A program made the translations under genes and the position numbers. The notes under the pieces are model-generated. The model was not told the origin of the DNA. It saw only the letters and a program-made list of their open reading frames with translations, and did not search any database. Of a DNA stretch of 64,000 nucleotides, positions 39,775 to 51,101 are shown piece after piece. Origin of the DNA: Candidatus Pantoea persica (GTDB taxonomy: Bacteria > Pseudomonadota > Gammaproteobacteria > Enterobacterales > Enterobacteriaceae); the NCBI RefSeq assembly GCF_013753875.1, contig NZ_SMDS01000010.1:248001-312000 (forward strand), given 5' to 3'. Within the stretch, counting starts at the first letter, position 1; every line of letters begins with the position of its first letter.

Positions 39775-41805
39775 ATGACTCAAGTCGCTAAAAAAATAAT
39801 GGTAACGTGCGCCCTGCCGTATGCGAACGGATCGATCCATCTCGGCCACATGCTCGAGCATATCCAGGCAGATATTTGGGTGCGTTACCAGAGAATACGT
39901 GGTAATCAGGTCTATTTCATCTGCGCCGACGACGCGCACGGCACGCCGATTATGCTGAAAGCTCAGCAGCTGGGCGTGTCGCCCGAGCAGATGATCGCCG
40001 AAATGAGTCAGGAACATCAGGTCGATTTTGCCGGCTTCAACATCAGCTACGACAACTACCACTCGACGCACAGCGACGAGAACCGCGAGCTGTCGGAGCT
40101 GATTTATACCCGCCTGAAAGAGAAAGGCTTTATTAAAAACCGCACCATTTCTCAGCTTTACGATCCGGAAAAAGACATGTTCCTGCCGGATCGTTTCGTG
40201 AAGGGCACCTGTCCGAAATGTAAATCGCCCGACCAGTACGGCGACAACTGTGAAGGGTGCGGCGCGACCTACAGCCCGACCGAACTGATCGAGCCGAAGT
40301 CGGTGGTGTCCGGCGCGACGCCGGAGATGCGCGACTCCGAGCACTTCTTCTTTGACCTGCCATCGTTCAGCTCCATGCTGCAGGCCTGGACGCGCTCCGG
40401 CGCGCTGCAGGAGCAGGTAGCGAACAAAATGCAGGAGTGGTTCAAATCGGGCCTGCAGCAGTGGGACATATCGCGCGACGCGCCCTACTTCGGCTTTGAA
40501 ATCCCTAACGCGCCGGGCAAATACTTTTACGTCTGGCTGGACGCGCCGATCGGCTATATGGGTGCGTTCAAGAACCTGTGCGACAAGTGCGGCGATATAG
40601 ACTTCAACGAGTTCTGGAAGAAAGACTCCACTACCGAGCTCTATCACTTTATCGGCAAGGATATCGTCTACTTCCACAGCCTGTTCTGGCCGGCGATGCT
40701 GGAAGGCAGCGACTTCCGCAAGCCCAACAACCTGTTCGTACACGGCTACGTCACGGTAAACGGCGCCAAAATGTCGAAGTCGCGCGGCACCTTTATTAAG
40801 GCGAGCACCTGGCTGCAGCATCTGGACGCCGACAGCCTGCGCTACTACTACGCCGCCAAGCTCTCTTCGCGCATCGACGATATCGACTTGAACCTAGAAG
40901 ATTTCGTGCAGCGCGTCAACGCCGATATCGTCAACAAGGTGGTTAACCTGGCGTCGCGCAACGCCGGCTTCCTGACCAAGCGCTTCAACGGTCAGCTGTC
41001 GACCGAGCTGGCGGATCCGGCGCTCTACCACACCTTCGTCGACGCCTCCGAGAAAATCGGCGACGCTTGGGCGAGCCGCGAGTACAGCCGCGCCATTCGC
41101 GAAATCATGGCGCTGGCCGATCTGGCGAACTGCTACGTGGACGAGCAGGCGCCGTGGGTGGTGGCGAAGGAAGAAGGCCGCGACGCCGATCTGCAGGCGA
41201 TCTGCTCCATGGGCATCAACCTGTTCCGCGTGCTGATGACCTGGCTGAAGCCGGTGCTGCCGATGCTCAGCGAACGCGCCGAGGCGTTCCTCAACAGCGA
41301 ACTGAGCTGGGACGCAGTGGCGCAGCCGCTGCTGAACCATCAGGTCGCGCCGTTTAAGGCCCTTTATGGACGTATTGAAATGACCAAAGTCAAAGTGCTG
41401 ATTGAAGCGTCGAAGGAAGATGCCGCAGCTGCCAGTAAGCCGGCAACCGGCCCTCTGGCGGACGCGCCGATTGGCGATACCATCGCTATCGACGACTTCG
41501 CCAAAGTTGATATGCGCGTGGCGCTGATCGAGCAGGCCGAACTGGTGGAAGGCTCCGACAAGCTACTGCGTCTGCAGCTCGATCTGGGCGGCGAGAAGCG
41601 CCAGATTTTCTCCGGCATCCGCGCCGCCTATCCCGATCCGTCGGTGCTGGTGGGCAAGATGACGATCATCGTCGCCAACCTCGCGCCGCGTAAGATGCGC
41701 TTCGGCGTCTCGGAAGGCATGGTGCTGTCAGCGGGTCCGGGCGGAAAAGATCTGTTCGTGCTCTCTGTGGACAGCGGCGCGCAGCCGGGCATGCCGGTTA
41801 AGTAA
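39775..41805 (+). CDS. metG: Methionyl-tRNA synthetase
   Basis: Charges initiator and elongator tRNA-Met. 676 residues with no lesion, the longest clean gene here. [20 protein letters not shown] leads to the HIGH-type motif HLGH at 22-25. Zinc knuckles CPKC and CEGC lie near 146-162. The KMSKS motif ([13 protein letters not shown]) starts at 332. The anticodon-binding helices follow, and the C-terminal tRNA-binding/dimer domain ([20 protein letters not shown] to the end) is complete. Confidence 0.98.
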   Translation: MTQVAKKIMVTCALPYANGSIHLGHMLEHIQADIWVRYQRIRGNQVYFICADDAHGTPIMLKAQQLGVSPEQMIAEMSQEHQVDFAGFNISYDNYHSTHSDENRELSELIYTRLKEKGFIKNRTISQLYDPEKDMFLPDRFVKGTCPKCKSPDQYGDNCEGCGATYSPTELIEPKSVVSGATPEMRDSEHFFFDLPSFSSMLQAWTRSGALQEQVANKMQEWFKSGLQQWDISRDAPYFGFEIPNAPGKYFYVWLDAPIGYMGAFKNLCDKCGDIDFNEFWKKDSTTELYHFIGKDIVYFHSLFWPAMLEGSDFRKPNNLFVHGYVTVNGAKMSKSRGTFIKASTWLQHLDADSLRYYYAAKLSSRIDDIDLNLEDFVQRVNADIVNKVVNLASRNAGFLTKRFNGQLSTELADPALYHTFVDASEKIGDAWASREYSRAIREIMALADLANCYVDEQAPWVVAKEEGRDADLQAICSMGINLFRVLMTWLKPVLPMLSERAEAFLNSELSWDAVAQPLLNHQVAPFKALYGRIEMTKVKVLIEASKEDAAAASKPATGPLADAPIGDTIAIDDFAKVDMRVALIEQAELVEGSDKLLRLQLDLGGEKRQIFSGIRAAYPDPSVLVGKMTIIVANLAPRKMRFGVSEGMVLSAGPGGKDLFVLSVDSGAQPGMPVK

Positions 41806-41814
41806 GGGGTTAAA

Positions 41815-41850
41815 GCTAAATAAAGGCGACAAATTTGTCGCTCTTAAGGC
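41815..41850 (+). terminator. Hairpin after metG
   Basis: GGCGACAAATTTGTCGC forms a short stem (GCGACAAA / TTTGTCGC) about 20 bases after the metG stop, followed by a weak T-containing stretch. Likely the metG terminator. Confidence 0.45.
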
Positions 41851-41859
41851 CGAGTCAAT

Positions 41860-42080
41860 GTGCCCGTCGCGGGTGGTATGGCCCGATTGCAAAGACGCAA
41901 AAGACCGCATCCCGCCAGCTCGGCCTGCGCGGTTACATGCCTCATCCCTGAGGTGTGCCCGTCAATGGGCTAACGCGCTGCGTTGTGCAAAAACGCCTCG
42001 GCGTTTTTGTCCCTGCCGGAGAATGCTTTGCTCTTCGGTCCATGTCCCCCGCTTGCAAGCTTCTCTGCGACCCCTGGTCA
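41860..42080 (+). repeat. Dispersed multi-hairpin repeat, copy C
   Basis: Third copy, same orientation as B, about 220 bases and the longest. The plus-strand frame has RPARLHASSLRCARQWANAL. The terminator-like hairpin AAAAACGC-CTCG-GCGTTTTT lies at 41989-42008, CCTCATCCCTGAGG at 41940-41953, and GCCCGTCAATGGGC beside it. Its outer part (CCCGCCAGCTCGGCCTGCGC and TTGCAAAGACGCAAAAGACC) pairs well with copy E. Confidence 0.85.
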
Positions 42081-42177
42081 GGAGAAACCGTCGCCCTTGA
42101 GGTAAATGTGATCTCCGGCACGCTAATCGCTTAGTGCGTATGATTATGATGTTGTGCAGTGAAAATAGGAGCATGCT

Positions 42178-42574
42178 ATGCTCACCGTGCTGTCTCTGTG
42201 CTGGCGCTACGTGCGCGCCTTCGTCATCATCGATCTCTGCCTCTATGTGGGCAACACCCTCTCCTTCTGCTGCCTATTACCATTCCCGGCAGCATTCTCG
42301 GCATGCTGACGCTGTTCGCCCTGCTGGCTTTGCAAATTCTGCCGGTCGTCCACTGGGTTAAACCGGGTTGCCACCTCTTTATTCGCTATATGGCGCTGCT
42401 GTTCGAGCCCATCAGCGTCGGCGTGATGAAGAACTACACTGACGTGCTGAGCGCGCAGTTCGGCCCGATTGTCACCTCCATCCTCTCGTCAGCACCTTCC
42501 TGGTGCTCTCCATTGTCGGCTGGAGCGCCCATAAGCGGCATACCCGTAGCCCGAAGGAGGGTTCCCGTGAGTGA
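42178..42574 (+). pseudogene. yohJ: YohJ, LrgA/CidA-like membrane protein, frameshifted
   Basis: Small holin-like partner of YohK. From ATG 42178 come [20 protein letters not shown] and CLYVGN, then a slip near 42250. [17 protein letters not shown]-like, [20 protein letters not shown] and LSAQFGPIV follow. A slip near 42485 displaces the end ([20 protein letters not shown]). The stop TGA (42572-42574) overlaps the yohK start, so the pair was coupled. Confidence 0.85.
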
Positions 42575-43053
42575 CATCTGGTGGTCGCTGCCGCTGCCGC
42601 TCTACGAACAGATGCATCAAATCCGTGCGCGCTGGAAATCGCTGATCGGCGTCTGCCTTATCGGCAGCCTGACCGCGATGCTCTCCGGCACCGCGATTGC
42701 GCTGTGGATGGGGGCGACGCCGGAAATCGCCGCCACCATTCTGCCGAAATCGGTGACCACGCCTATCGTCATGGCGGTCTCCGACTCGTTGCACGGTATT
42801 CCCGCCATCAGCGCCATCTGCGTGCTGATCGCCAGCGTGCTGGGAGAGGGTGTTCGGCCATATGGTGCTTAGGGGATCAAACACCGCGCGGCGGAAGTGG
42901 ACTATCAGGAGGGCGCTTTCAGCTCGCTGGTGCTGGTGCTGGTGCTGTGCGGCATTATCACCTCGCTGCTAGCGCCCTTTCTTTTCCCGGTGCTGCTGCA
43001 CGTGCTGGGGGAAAACTTTGCGAGAGATCTTGCTAAGTTGAAACACGGCAAAA
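42568..43053 (+). pseudogene. yohK: YohK, LrgB-like membrane protein, deleted and frameshifted
   Basis: Start GTG 42568 gives [10 protein letters not shown]. The next residues, [16 protein letters not shown], belong about 67 residues further on in E. coli YohK, so an in-frame deletion joined two short LPL-like repeats. [20 protein letters not shown] follows. A slip near 42850 and a second gap (the GTASHALGTAR region is missing) lead to VDYQEGAFSSLVLVLVLCGI in another frame. The native stop is not identifiable: the frame runs on past FLFPVLLHVLG. Confidence 0.83.
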
Positions 43054-43132
43054 TTGTTGCATTGTCAGGGCGATACAGATCACATGTAATCCTTCGGGCG
43101 GCAATCGGCAGCCTGATTTCAATGAGGCTACC

Positions 43133-44022
43133 GTGCATCCACGTTTTCTCTCCGCCTTCGGCGCACTGCCTGACTCTCTTAAAGCCGCTTTTCATCCCGT
43201 GCTGGACGACGCGCAGTTTCAGGCGGTGCTGACGCCGGAGCAGGTCGCATCACTGATGCAGCAAACGCAGCTGGACGCGGATAAGCTTGCCCTTGCGCTG
43301 CTGCCACTGGCGGCGGCCTGCGCGGTGGCGCCGGTGTCGCGCTTCAACGTCGGCGCGGTGGCGCGCGGCGTCAGCGGCCACTGGTATTTCGGCGCCAACA
43401 TGGAGTTCTTCGGCGTGGCGTTGCAGCAAACGGTGCACGCCGAACAGAGCGCCATCGCACACGCCTGGCTGCGCGGCGAACGCCGCCTCGAGGCGGTGAC
43501 CGTCAACTACACGCCGTGCGGCCACTGCCGTCAGTTCATGAACGAGCTTAACAGCGGCACCGATCTGCGCATCAGCCTGCCCGGCCGCCGCGTCAGCACG
43601 CTGGCCGACTATCTGCCGGACGCCTTCGGCCCGCGCGATCTCAACATCGAGACGCTGCTGCTGGACCAGGTGGATCACGGCTATCAGGCGCAGGGCGACG
43701 CGCTGGCGCAGGCGGCCATCGCTGCCGCCAATGAAAGCCATGCGCCCTACAGCGGTGCGCACAGCGGCATAGCGCTGCGTACCGCCTCAGGCGCGCTGGT
43801 CACCGGCCGCTACGCCGAGAACGCCGCCTTTAACCCCAGCCTGCCGCCGCTGCAGGCGGCGGTGTCCTGCTCAATATGCAGGGCGAAGCCTGTGAAAACA
43901 TCGAGGCGGCGGCGCTGGCCGAGGTGGAAAACGCCGCGCTGGCGCAGTTTGCCGCGACCGAAGCGACGCTGGCCGCGCTGGGCTGCCATCAGCAGACGCG
44001 CGTCACGCTGCGCAAAGACTGA
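43133..44022 (+). pseudogene. cdd: Cytidine deaminase, frameshifted near the C-terminus
   Basis: Zn enzyme that deaminates cytidine and deoxycytidine. It starts GTG ([16 protein letters not shown]). The catalytic core is intact in frame: [20 protein letters not shown], the zinc His and catalytic Glu in [13 protein letters not shown], and the two Cys in [16 protein letters not shown]. At about 43862, in the C-terminal pseudo-catalytic domain after [10 protein letters not shown], one base is lost. The native continuation [20 protein letters not shown] to RVTLRKD (stop 44020-44022) lies in another frame. As the C-terminal domain makes dimer contacts, activity is doubtful but not excluded. A CRP-like half-site (ATCACATG) lies about 55 bases upstream. 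Confidence 0.82.
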
Positions 44023-44175
44023 AGCCCGCCATGCTTTTCAACACTTACGATATCTTTTATTTACAAAAGCTGTACATCGGCGAGAAATTTCATAGGATCG
44101 GGCGCCAGCAACACAAAAAGAAAACGACTAGCGTCTGTGCTTTGCCAGACAACACCGCAACCGGAGCATCAATTA

Positions 44176-45873
44176 ATGGAACATGAGTACGAAAGTAAGC
44201 GTCCGCTGTATATTCCCTATGCTGGCCCGATCCTGCTGGAATTTCCCCTGCTGAACAAAGGCAGTGCCTTCTCGCTGGAAGAGCGCAACGAATTTAACCT
44301 CAACGGCCTCCTGCCCGAAGCGGTTGAGAGCATTGAAGAGCAGGCAGAGCGCGCCTGGCGCCAGTTCCAGGACTTCAAAAACAATAACGACAAGCATGTC
44401 TACCTGCGCAACATTCAGGACACCAACGAAACCCTATTTTATCGTCTGCTCGACAACCATCTCGAAGAGATGGTGCCGATTATCTATACCCCGACCGTGG
44501 GTGCCGCCTGTGAGCACTTCTCCGAGATCTACCGTCGCGCGCGCGGCGTCTTTATATCCTATCCCAATCGCGACCGCATTGAGGATATGCTGCAGAACGC
44601 CACCAAGCAGAACGTGAAGGTGATTGTTGTGACCGACGGCGAGCGTATCCTCGGCCTTGGCGACCTGGGCATCGGCGGTATGGGCATTCCCATCGGCAAG
44701 CTGTCGCTCTACACCGCCTGCGGCGGCATTTCGCCCGCCTATACGCTGCCGGTGGTGCTGGATGCCGGCACCAACAACCAGCAGCTGCTCAACGATCCAC
44801 TCTATATGGGCTGGCGTCATCCGCGCATCACCGGCGAAGAGTATGACGCTTTCGTCAACGACTTTATCCAGGCGGTAAAACGCCGCTGGCCGAACGTGCT
44901 GCTGCAGTTCGAAGACTTCGCGCAGAAAAACGCCATGCCGCTGCTGCAGCGCTATCGCGACGAAATTTGCTGCTTTAACGACGATATCCAGGGCACCGCC
45001 GCGGTCACCGTCGGCACCCTGATCGCCGCAAGCCGCGCCGCCGGCAGCCGCCTGTGCGAGCAGAAAGTGGTGTTCCTCGGTGCAGGCTCCGCTGGTTGCG
45101 GCATCGCCGAGCAGATTATCGCGCAGATGAAGTCGGAAGGATTAAGTGACGACGAGGCGCGCGCCCGCGTGCTGATGGTGGATCGCTTTGGCCTGCTGAC
45201 CGACAAACTGCCGAACCTGCTCGACTTCCAGAGCAAGCTGGTTCAGAAGAGCGAAAATTTGAAGGAGTGGGACGTCGCCAGCGACTCCATCTCGCTGCTC
45301 GACGTGGTGCACAACGCGCGTCCGGATATCCTTATCGGCGTCTCTGGCCAGCCAGGGCTGTTCACCGAAGAGATCATTCGCGAAATGCACAAGTACTGCC
45401 CGCGTCCGATTATAATGCCGCTCTCTAACCCAACCTCGCGCGTTGAGGCGACGCCGGCGGATATTATCGCTTGGACGGACGGCGCGGCGCTGGTAGCGAC
45501 CGGCAGCCCCTTCTCACCGGTGAGCTGGAAGGGCAAAACCTACCCGATCGCGCAGTGCAACAACGCCTATATCTTCCCCGGCATCGGCCTTGGCGTCATC
45601 GCCTCTGGCGCCACCTGCGTCACCGACTCGATGCTGATGACCGCCAGCCGCGCGCTGGCCGACTGTTCGCCGCTGGTGAATGAGGGTAAAGGTCCGGTGC
45701 TGCCAGAAATCAAAGATATTCAGGGCGTGTCGAAGGTGATCGCGATTGAAGTGGGCAAAGCCGCGCAGCTGGCAGGCGTGGCAGTCGTCACCTCGGAAGA
45801 CGTACTGTCGCAGGCGGTGGCCAATAACTTCTGGCTGCCGCAGTATCGCCACTATCGTCGTACCTCTATCTGA
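44176..45873 (+). CDS. maeA: NAD-dependent malic enzyme
   Basis: Oxidative decarboxylation of malate to pyruvate with NAD. 565 residues, the E. coli MaeA length, intact. The start [20 protein letters not shown] is chosen over an in-frame ATG at 44137 for family fit. [20 protein letters not shown] has the catalytic Tyr, [20 protein letters not shown] and [12 protein letters not shown] the metal Glu/Asp, and [17 protein letters not shown] the NAD fold. In E. coli maeA lies elsewhere. Its place between cdd and sanA is a difference from that map. Confidence 0.97.
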   Translation: MEHEYESKRPLYIPYAGPILLEFPLLNKGSAFSLEERNEFNLNGLLPEAVESIEEQAERAWRQFQDFKNNNDKHVYLRNIQDTNETLFYRLLDNHLEEMVPIIYTPTVGAACEHFSEIYRRARGVFISYPNRDRIEDMLQNATKQNVKVIVVTDGERILGLGDLGIGGMGIPIGKLSLYTACGGISPAYTLPVVLDAGTNNQQLLNDPLYMGWRHPRITGEEYDAFVNDFIQAVKRRWPNVLLQFEDFAQKNAMPLLQRYRDEICCFNDDIQGTAAVTVGTLIAASRAAGSRLCEQKVVFLGAGSAGCGIAEQIIAQMKSEGLSDDEARARVLMVDRFGLLTDKLPNLLDFQSKLVQKSENLKEWDVASDSISLLDVVHNARPDILIGVSGQPGLFTEEIIREMHKYCPRPIIMPLSNPTSRVEATPADIIAWTDGAALVATGSPFSPVSWKGKTYPIAQCNNAYIFPGIGLGVIASGATCVTDSMLMTASRALADCSPLVNEGKGPVLPEIKDIQGVSKVIAIEVGKAAQLAGVAVVTSEDVLSQAVANNFWLPQYRHYRRTSI

Positions 45874-45992
45874 TTTTGCGTCGCCAGGCCGCCTCAGACC
45901 CGGCCATTGCGCAAGTTGTCGCCAGCCAACCGGCGGCAACTTGCGTCAGCGCAGCTCCTCAAGTAGCCTTGACCCACCGATTTTCTCCCTGA

Positions 45993-46730
<738 letters not shown>

Positions 46731-46869
46731 CCTGCCCGACCCGCTGTCACTTTGGACAGCGCCGCAGCGCAGTCAACATCCGCAGCCCTGAAGCATGGCT
46801 AATGTCGGTGCAGCAGGCTCAGCAGGCATCGTCTTAAAAATTTCCAGACAACGCAAAAGCCCGACAAGC

Positions 46870-47045
46870 GAGTGACTGAGGCCATGGAGCAAAGCGTCCC
46901 GTGACAAAGACAAAAACGCTCCTAGCGTTTTTGAGCAACGCAGCGCGTTGGCCCGTTTACGGGCGCACCTCAGGGATGAGGTGCATATCCGCGCGGGCCG
47001 AGCGAGCATGGATGCGATAAGCGCCTTTGCGGAGCGGCCCCTGTC
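46870..47045 (-). repeat. Dispersed multi-hairpin repeat, copy D
   Basis: Best preserved copy. Three consecutive hairpins: AAAAACGCT-CCT-AGCGTTTTT (46912-46932), GCCCG-TTTA-CGGGC (46951-46964) and GCACCTC-AGGGAT-GAGGTGC (46965-46984). The first has an A run before and a T run after, so it can act as a terminator on either strand. The minus-strand frame reads ARPARICTSSLRCARKRANA and LRCSKTLGAFLSLSRDALL. It lies between the convergent sanA and mglC. The 46731-46869 stretch before it shows nothing else. Confidence 0.88.
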
Positions 47046-47120
47046 ATTCGCGCCTGCGCCAGACCAACAGACTACTCACCTGCCCAAACCTCCAGACCAC
47101 ACCCTACCCCTCCGCCCAAA

Positions 47121-47148
47121 AACAAAAAAAGCGACCCGAAGGTCGCTT
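47121..47148 (-). terminator. mglBAC terminator
   Basis: GCGACC / GGTCGC stem with a CGAA loop, followed on the minus strand by a run of T (AAAAAAA on plus), 17 bases after the mglC stop. Confidence 0.85.
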
Positions 47149-47164
47149 CTCACCTGCAACAGCC

Positions 47165-48175
47165 TTACTTCTTACGCAAATACTTCAGCGAATCCAGCGC
47201 CACCGCAAAGATAATAATGCCGCCCTTAATAATGTACTGCCAGTAAGGGTTCACGCCGATATAGGTCAGACCGTAGTTGATCACCGTAAAGATAATCACA
47301 CCGGTCACCACGCCCGCTACCGTACCCACGCCGCCGGCAAAGGAGACGCCGCCCACCACGCACGCCGCGATGGCGTCCAGCTCATACATAAAGCCGAGGT
47401 TGTTGGTGGCGCTACCGATACGGCCCGCTTCCAGCATCCCGCCGAAGGCGTAGAACATGCCTGACAGCACATAGACCAGAATCAGGTTAAACGGCACGTT
47501 CACGCCTGACACCTTGGCCGCTTCCGGGTTGCCGCCGATAGCAAAAATATTCTTGCCGAAGCGGGTCTTGTTCCACAGGATCCAGACGAACACGATGGCG
47601 ATAATGGCATAGAAGGTAATATAAGATAGCTTAAAGTCGCCAAAGCGGAAAAAACCCTGCGCAAACTTTGAAAAGCCGGTGTCGAAGCCAGCAATCGGCG
47701 AGGCGCCCACATAGTCGTAATAGAGCGAGTTAATACCGTAAACGATAATCATGGTGCCAAGCGTGGTGATAAACGGCGTTACCTTGAGGTAGGCGATAAT
47801 CACGCCGTTCAGCAGACCAATCAGGCCGCCAATCACGCAGACCACCAGGATCACCACCGGAATCGGCACGGTATCTAGCGCCGGGAACACCTTATTGGCG
47901 TTCTCCATCGACTGCAACAGCGTCGCCGCCACTACCGCCGCAAGGCCCACCTGACGACCCGCTGACAGGTCGGTACCCTGCGTCACAATTAGCCCCGCCA
48001 CGCCCAGTGCGATAATAATGCGCACCGACGACTGAGTCAGAATATTACTCAGGTTCATCAGACTTAAAAACGTCGGATCCTGGAAAATAATAATGGCCAG
48101 CAAAACCAGCAGAACGACATAAATGCCGCCCTCTTTCAGCCAGGTTAGCGCATTCTTTTTAGTAGTCGCTTGCAT
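47165..48175 (-). CDS. mglC: MglC, galactose/methyl-galactoside ABC permease
   Basis: Membrane subunit of the high-affinity galactose/glucose importer. 336 residues, as in E. coli, intact. MQATTKKNALTWLKEGGIYV, many hydrophobic helices, SVRIIIALGVAGLIVTQGTD, the coupling-helix region IGGNPEAAKVSGVNVPFNLI and GGVSFAGGVGTVAGVVTGVI (RbsC/MglC family) are present. Third gene of mglBAC, 19 bases after mglA. Confidence 0.97.
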   Translation of the reverse strand: MQATTKKNALTWLKEGGIYVVLLVLLAIIIFQDPTFLSLMNLSNILTQSSVRIIIALGVAGLIVTQGTDLSAGRQVGLAAVVAATLLQSMENANKVFPALDTVPIPVVILVVCVIGGLIGLLNGVIIAYLKVTPFITTLGTMIIVYGINSLYYDYVGASPIAGFDTGFSKFAQGFFRFGDFKLSYITFYAIIAIVFVWILWNKTRFGKNIFAIGGNPEAAKVSGVNVPFNLILVYVLSGMFYAFGGMLEAGRIGSATNNLGFMYELDAIAACVVGGVSFAGGVGTVAGVVTGVIIFTVINYGLTYIGVNPYWQYIIKGGIIIFAVALDSLKYLRKK

Positions 48176-48194
48176 GTTAACAGCCCTTGCTTCA

Positions 48195-49715
48195 TTAAAG
48201 GTGTAATGACGCTAAACGTAATATTTCGTTCTGCGTTGTTGTCTTGGTATCTACAATGCCCGCTACCTGACCATTACTCATTACCAGAATACGATCGGTA
48301 ATACCCAACAGCTCCGGCATTTCGGAAGAGATAATAATGATGCCCTTCTCTTTCTTCGCCAGTTCGGCAATCAGCTGGTAAATTTCAAATTTGGCACCAA
48401 CGTCAATACCGCGCGTCGGCTCATCGAGCATCAATATTTCCGGCTGTGTTAACAGCCAGCGCCCGATAATCACCTTTTGCTGGTTGCCACCCGAAAGTGA
48501 ACCGATTTGCGTATGGTGGCCTGGCGTTTTCACGCGCATCGCGTCGATAACCCACTGGGTATCGCTCTTCATGCGCTTATTATCCAACAGCCCCATCGTA
48601 TTTTTATATTTCTTGATATTGGAAATAAGCGAGTTAAATCTGATATCGAGAAAGGCGTAAATGCCGGTCGAGCGACGCTCTTCCGTGACTAGCGCAAAAC
48701 CGTGATTAATCGCTTCGTTGGCGCTGTGGTTGTTGATGGCTTTGCCGTGCAGCTTAATGGTGCCGCCGACCTTTTCGCGGATGCCAAACAGGATTTCCAC
48801 GATATCGGTACGCTTGGCGCCCACCAGACCGGCAATCCCCAGAATCTCCCCTTTGTGCAGATCGAACGAGACGTCGCGAATCGACGGCTGGCGCAGCGAG
48901 GTTAAATTACGCACCTCAAGGATCACTTCGCCCGGGAAGTTGGTTTTGTCCGGGAAACGCTGGTTCAGCGAACGGCCGACCATCATGGCGATGATCTTGT
49001 CCATATCAAGCCCTTCCAGCGGCTGGGTGGCGATCCACTGGCCATCGCGCAGAATGGTGATCTCGTCGCACAGCTGGAAAATCTCCTCCATCTTGTGCGA
49101 GATATAGACGACACCGCAGCCGCGATCTTTCAGCTTACGAATAATGGTAAAAAGATGGTTAACCTCTTTTTCCGTCAGCGAAGAGGTGGGCTCATCCATA
49201 ATCACGATTTTCGCATCGTAGGAAAACGCCTTGGCAATTTCAATCATCTGCATCTGCGAGACGGACAAATTCGCCACTTTGTCGCGCGGATCGATATCAA
49301 TATCCAGCTCTTCAAATATTGCTTTGGTATCGCGATACATTTTATCTTGATCGACAAATGGGCCTTTTTTCGGGTAACGACCCAGCCACATATTGTCCAT
49401 TACGGTGCCTTGCAGAACCAGGTTCAGTTCCTGATGCACCATAGAAACGCCATTTTCCAGCGCCTCTTTGGAACTTTTAAAATTAATTTCCTCACCCAAA
49501 AACAGGATGCTCCCCGTATCTTTGTTATAAATACCAAACAGGCATTTTAATAAAGTGGATTTGCCGGCGCCGTTTTCACCCATCAGTGCATGGACGGAGT
49601 GAGGCCGCACTTTTAAATTCACATTATTTAAGGCTTTTACCCCTGGAAATGATTTTGACATATTCGTCATTTCCAGCAGATATTCACGCTGCGCGGTCGG
49701 ATTATCACTGGCCAT
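48195..49715 (-). CDS. mglA: MglA, galactose/methyl-galactoside ABC ATPase
   Basis: Duplicated sugar-importer ATPase, 506 residues, intact. First domain: Walker [18 protein letters not shown]-loop [10 protein letters not shown], signature [20 protein letters not shown], Walker [12 protein letters not shown]. Second domain: degenerate P-loop [12 protein letters not shown], usual for the second half of RbsA/MglA proteins, signature [20 protein letters not shown] and [17 protein letters not shown]. Start at 49715 ([20 protein letters not shown]). It lies between mglB and mglC. Confidence 0.97.
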   Translation of the reverse strand: MASDNPTAQREYLLEMTNMSKSFPGVKALNNVNLKVRPHSVHALMGENGAGKSTLLKCLFGIYNKDTGSILFLGEEINFKSSKEALENGVSMVHQELNLVLQGTVMDNMWLGRYPKKGPFVDQDKMYRDTKAIFEELDIDIDPRDKVANLSVSQMQMIEIAKAFSYDAKIVIMDEPTSSLTEKEVNHLFTIIRKLKDRGCGVVYISHKMEEIFQLCDEITILRDGQWIATQPLEGLDMDKIIAMMVGRSLNQRFPDKTNFPGEVILEVRNLTSLRQPSIRDVSFDLHKGEILGIAGLVGAKRTDIVEILFGIREKVGGTIKLHGKAINNHSANEAINHGFALVTEERRSTGIYAFLDIRFNSLISNIKKYKNTMGLLDNKRMKSDTQWVIDAMRVKTPGHHTQIGSLSGGNQQKVIIGRWLLTQPEILMLDEPTRGIDVGAKFEIYQLIAELAKKEKGIIIISSEMPELLGITDRILVMSNGQVAGIVDTKTTTQNEILRLASLHL

Positions 49716-49781
49716 AATTTACCTGGCTAAAAAAGCGTTGGTCACGTAAAACAGGGCGCGGCTCGGCCGCGCCCGGACAGG

Positions 49782-50777
49782 TTACTTCTGGAACAGGGAC
49801 AGGTTCTCTTTGTCGACCGCAACGTAAGGAACGCGGACGATCTTGTCGGTGATCTTGAAGCTGGTGCCTTCGGTCGCGGCTTTGCCATCTGCCAGGTTTT
49901 TCGCAATATCCAGCGTCGCTTTCGCTTGGTTTTCCGCATCGTTCAGCACCGTGCCTGCCAGCGCGCCCGATTTCACCAGCGCCAGCGCTTCCGGCAGCGC
50001 ATCGACGCCGAACACCGGAATCGAGGTCTTGTTGTGCGCCTTCAGCGCTTCAACCGCGCCCATTGCCATGGCGTCGTTATTGGCGACCACCACTTCGATT
50101 TTGTTGGCGTTCGGGCCGGAGAGCCACGCGTCCATTTTGTCTTTAGCCTGCGCGGTATCCCACATCGCGGTATCCATCGCCAGCTGCTTCGTTTGCAGAC
50201 CGTCCTGATTCAGGGTATCGATCACATATTTGGTGCGCGCTTCGGCATCCGGATGGCCCGGCTCGCCCTTCAGCAGCACGAACTGAACCTGACCATCTTT
50301 GTTGAGATCCCAGTTCGGCGAGGCTTTCCAGTGCTTCTCGATCAGCTTGCCCTGGATAATGCCAGACTCTTTGGAGTCGGTGCCCACGTAGTAGGCTTTG
50401 TCATAGCTGGACAGCACTTTCGCGTTTGGCTCTTTGTTGAAGAACACCACTGGCACGTTGTTGCCGCGCGCTTTGTCGATCACTACTGTGGCCGCTGCCG
50501 GATCCACCAGGTTAATCGCCAGCGCCTTAACGCCTTTCGCCATCAGCACGTCGATCTGGTCGTTCTGCTTGGACTGGTCGTTCTGCGAGTCATTCATCAG
50601 CAGCTGAATGCCGCCCAGGCTTTTGGCTTCTTTCTCAATATCCTTGCGCACCATCGACATAAAGTTGTCGTCATATTTATAGATGGTCACGCCGATACGC
50701 GTGTCCGCTGCGTGTGCGGTTGCGCCGAACATCATGCTGGCAACCAAGGCGGTAAGCGTGAAAACCTTCTTATTCAT
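49782..50777 (-). CDS. mglB: MglB, periplasmic galactose/glucose-binding protein
   Basis: Binding protein for the Mgl importer and chemoreceptor ligand for Trg. 331 residues, intact. The signal peptide [20 protein letters not shown] ends [41 protein letters not shown] and [20 protein letters not shown] line the hinge, and [20 protein letters not shown] the sugar site. The calcium loop (DLNKDGQVQ) is present. The start at 50777 is taken for the signal peptide rather than the in-frame ATG at 50870. First gene of the operon. Confidence 0.97.
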   Translation of the reverse strand: MNKKVFTLTALVASMMFGATAHAADTRIGVTIYKYDDNFMSMVRKDIEKEAKSLGGIQLLMNDSQNDQSKQNDQIDVLMAKGVKALAINLVDPAAATVVIDKARGNNVPVVFFNKEPNAKVLSSYDKAYYVGTDSKESGIIQGKLIEKHWKASPNWDLNKDGQVQFVLLKGEPGHPDAEARTKYVIDTLNQDGLQTKQLAMDTAMWDTAQAKDKMDAWLSGPNANKIEVVVANNDAMAMGAVEALKAHNKTSIPVFGVDALPEALALVKSGALAGTVLNDAENQAKATLDIAKNLADGKAATEGTSFKITDKIVRVPYVAVDKENLSLFQK

Positions 50778-51033
50778 GGTATCTCCGGTTTTTTGCAGGT
50801 GTAGTACATCGCTCAGACGCACCAGGCGCAAATGAGCTATCGGTAAAATAAGATTCGGCGAATCAATCAAGGCGGGTGTCTCACGCTACGCCGCTGCTGA
50901 ACCGCCGTCCGAAAAAACTGACTTCCTTGTGCGACAACGTATCCTGAAGATGTTGTGAACCATTTCAAGCAGTGGCTGAAACGGCGCCTGCCGGGAGGTG
51001 GGCGGCGTTACATAATGTTTCAGTCCGGTAAGA

Positions 51034-51101
51034 AGCTGCCATCATAGTGGGAGCAATGTTAATTAACTGTGAATGTAATCACAGATTGAAAACGGTTACA
51101 T
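51034..51101 (-). promoter_or_regulatory. mglB promoter: CRP site, gal operator and -10
   Basis: TGTGA-ATGTAA-TCACA (51068-51083) is a perfect CRP site. TATGAT on the minus strand (51046-51041) is a good -10, giving a start near 51034 and a CRP centre near -41.5 (class II, as known for mglB). TTGAAAACGGTTACAT (51086-51101) matches the GalR/GalS operator consensus at the key CG centre and most other positions, and overlaps the galS stop. All three elements survive although galS itself is broken. Confidence 0.8.
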
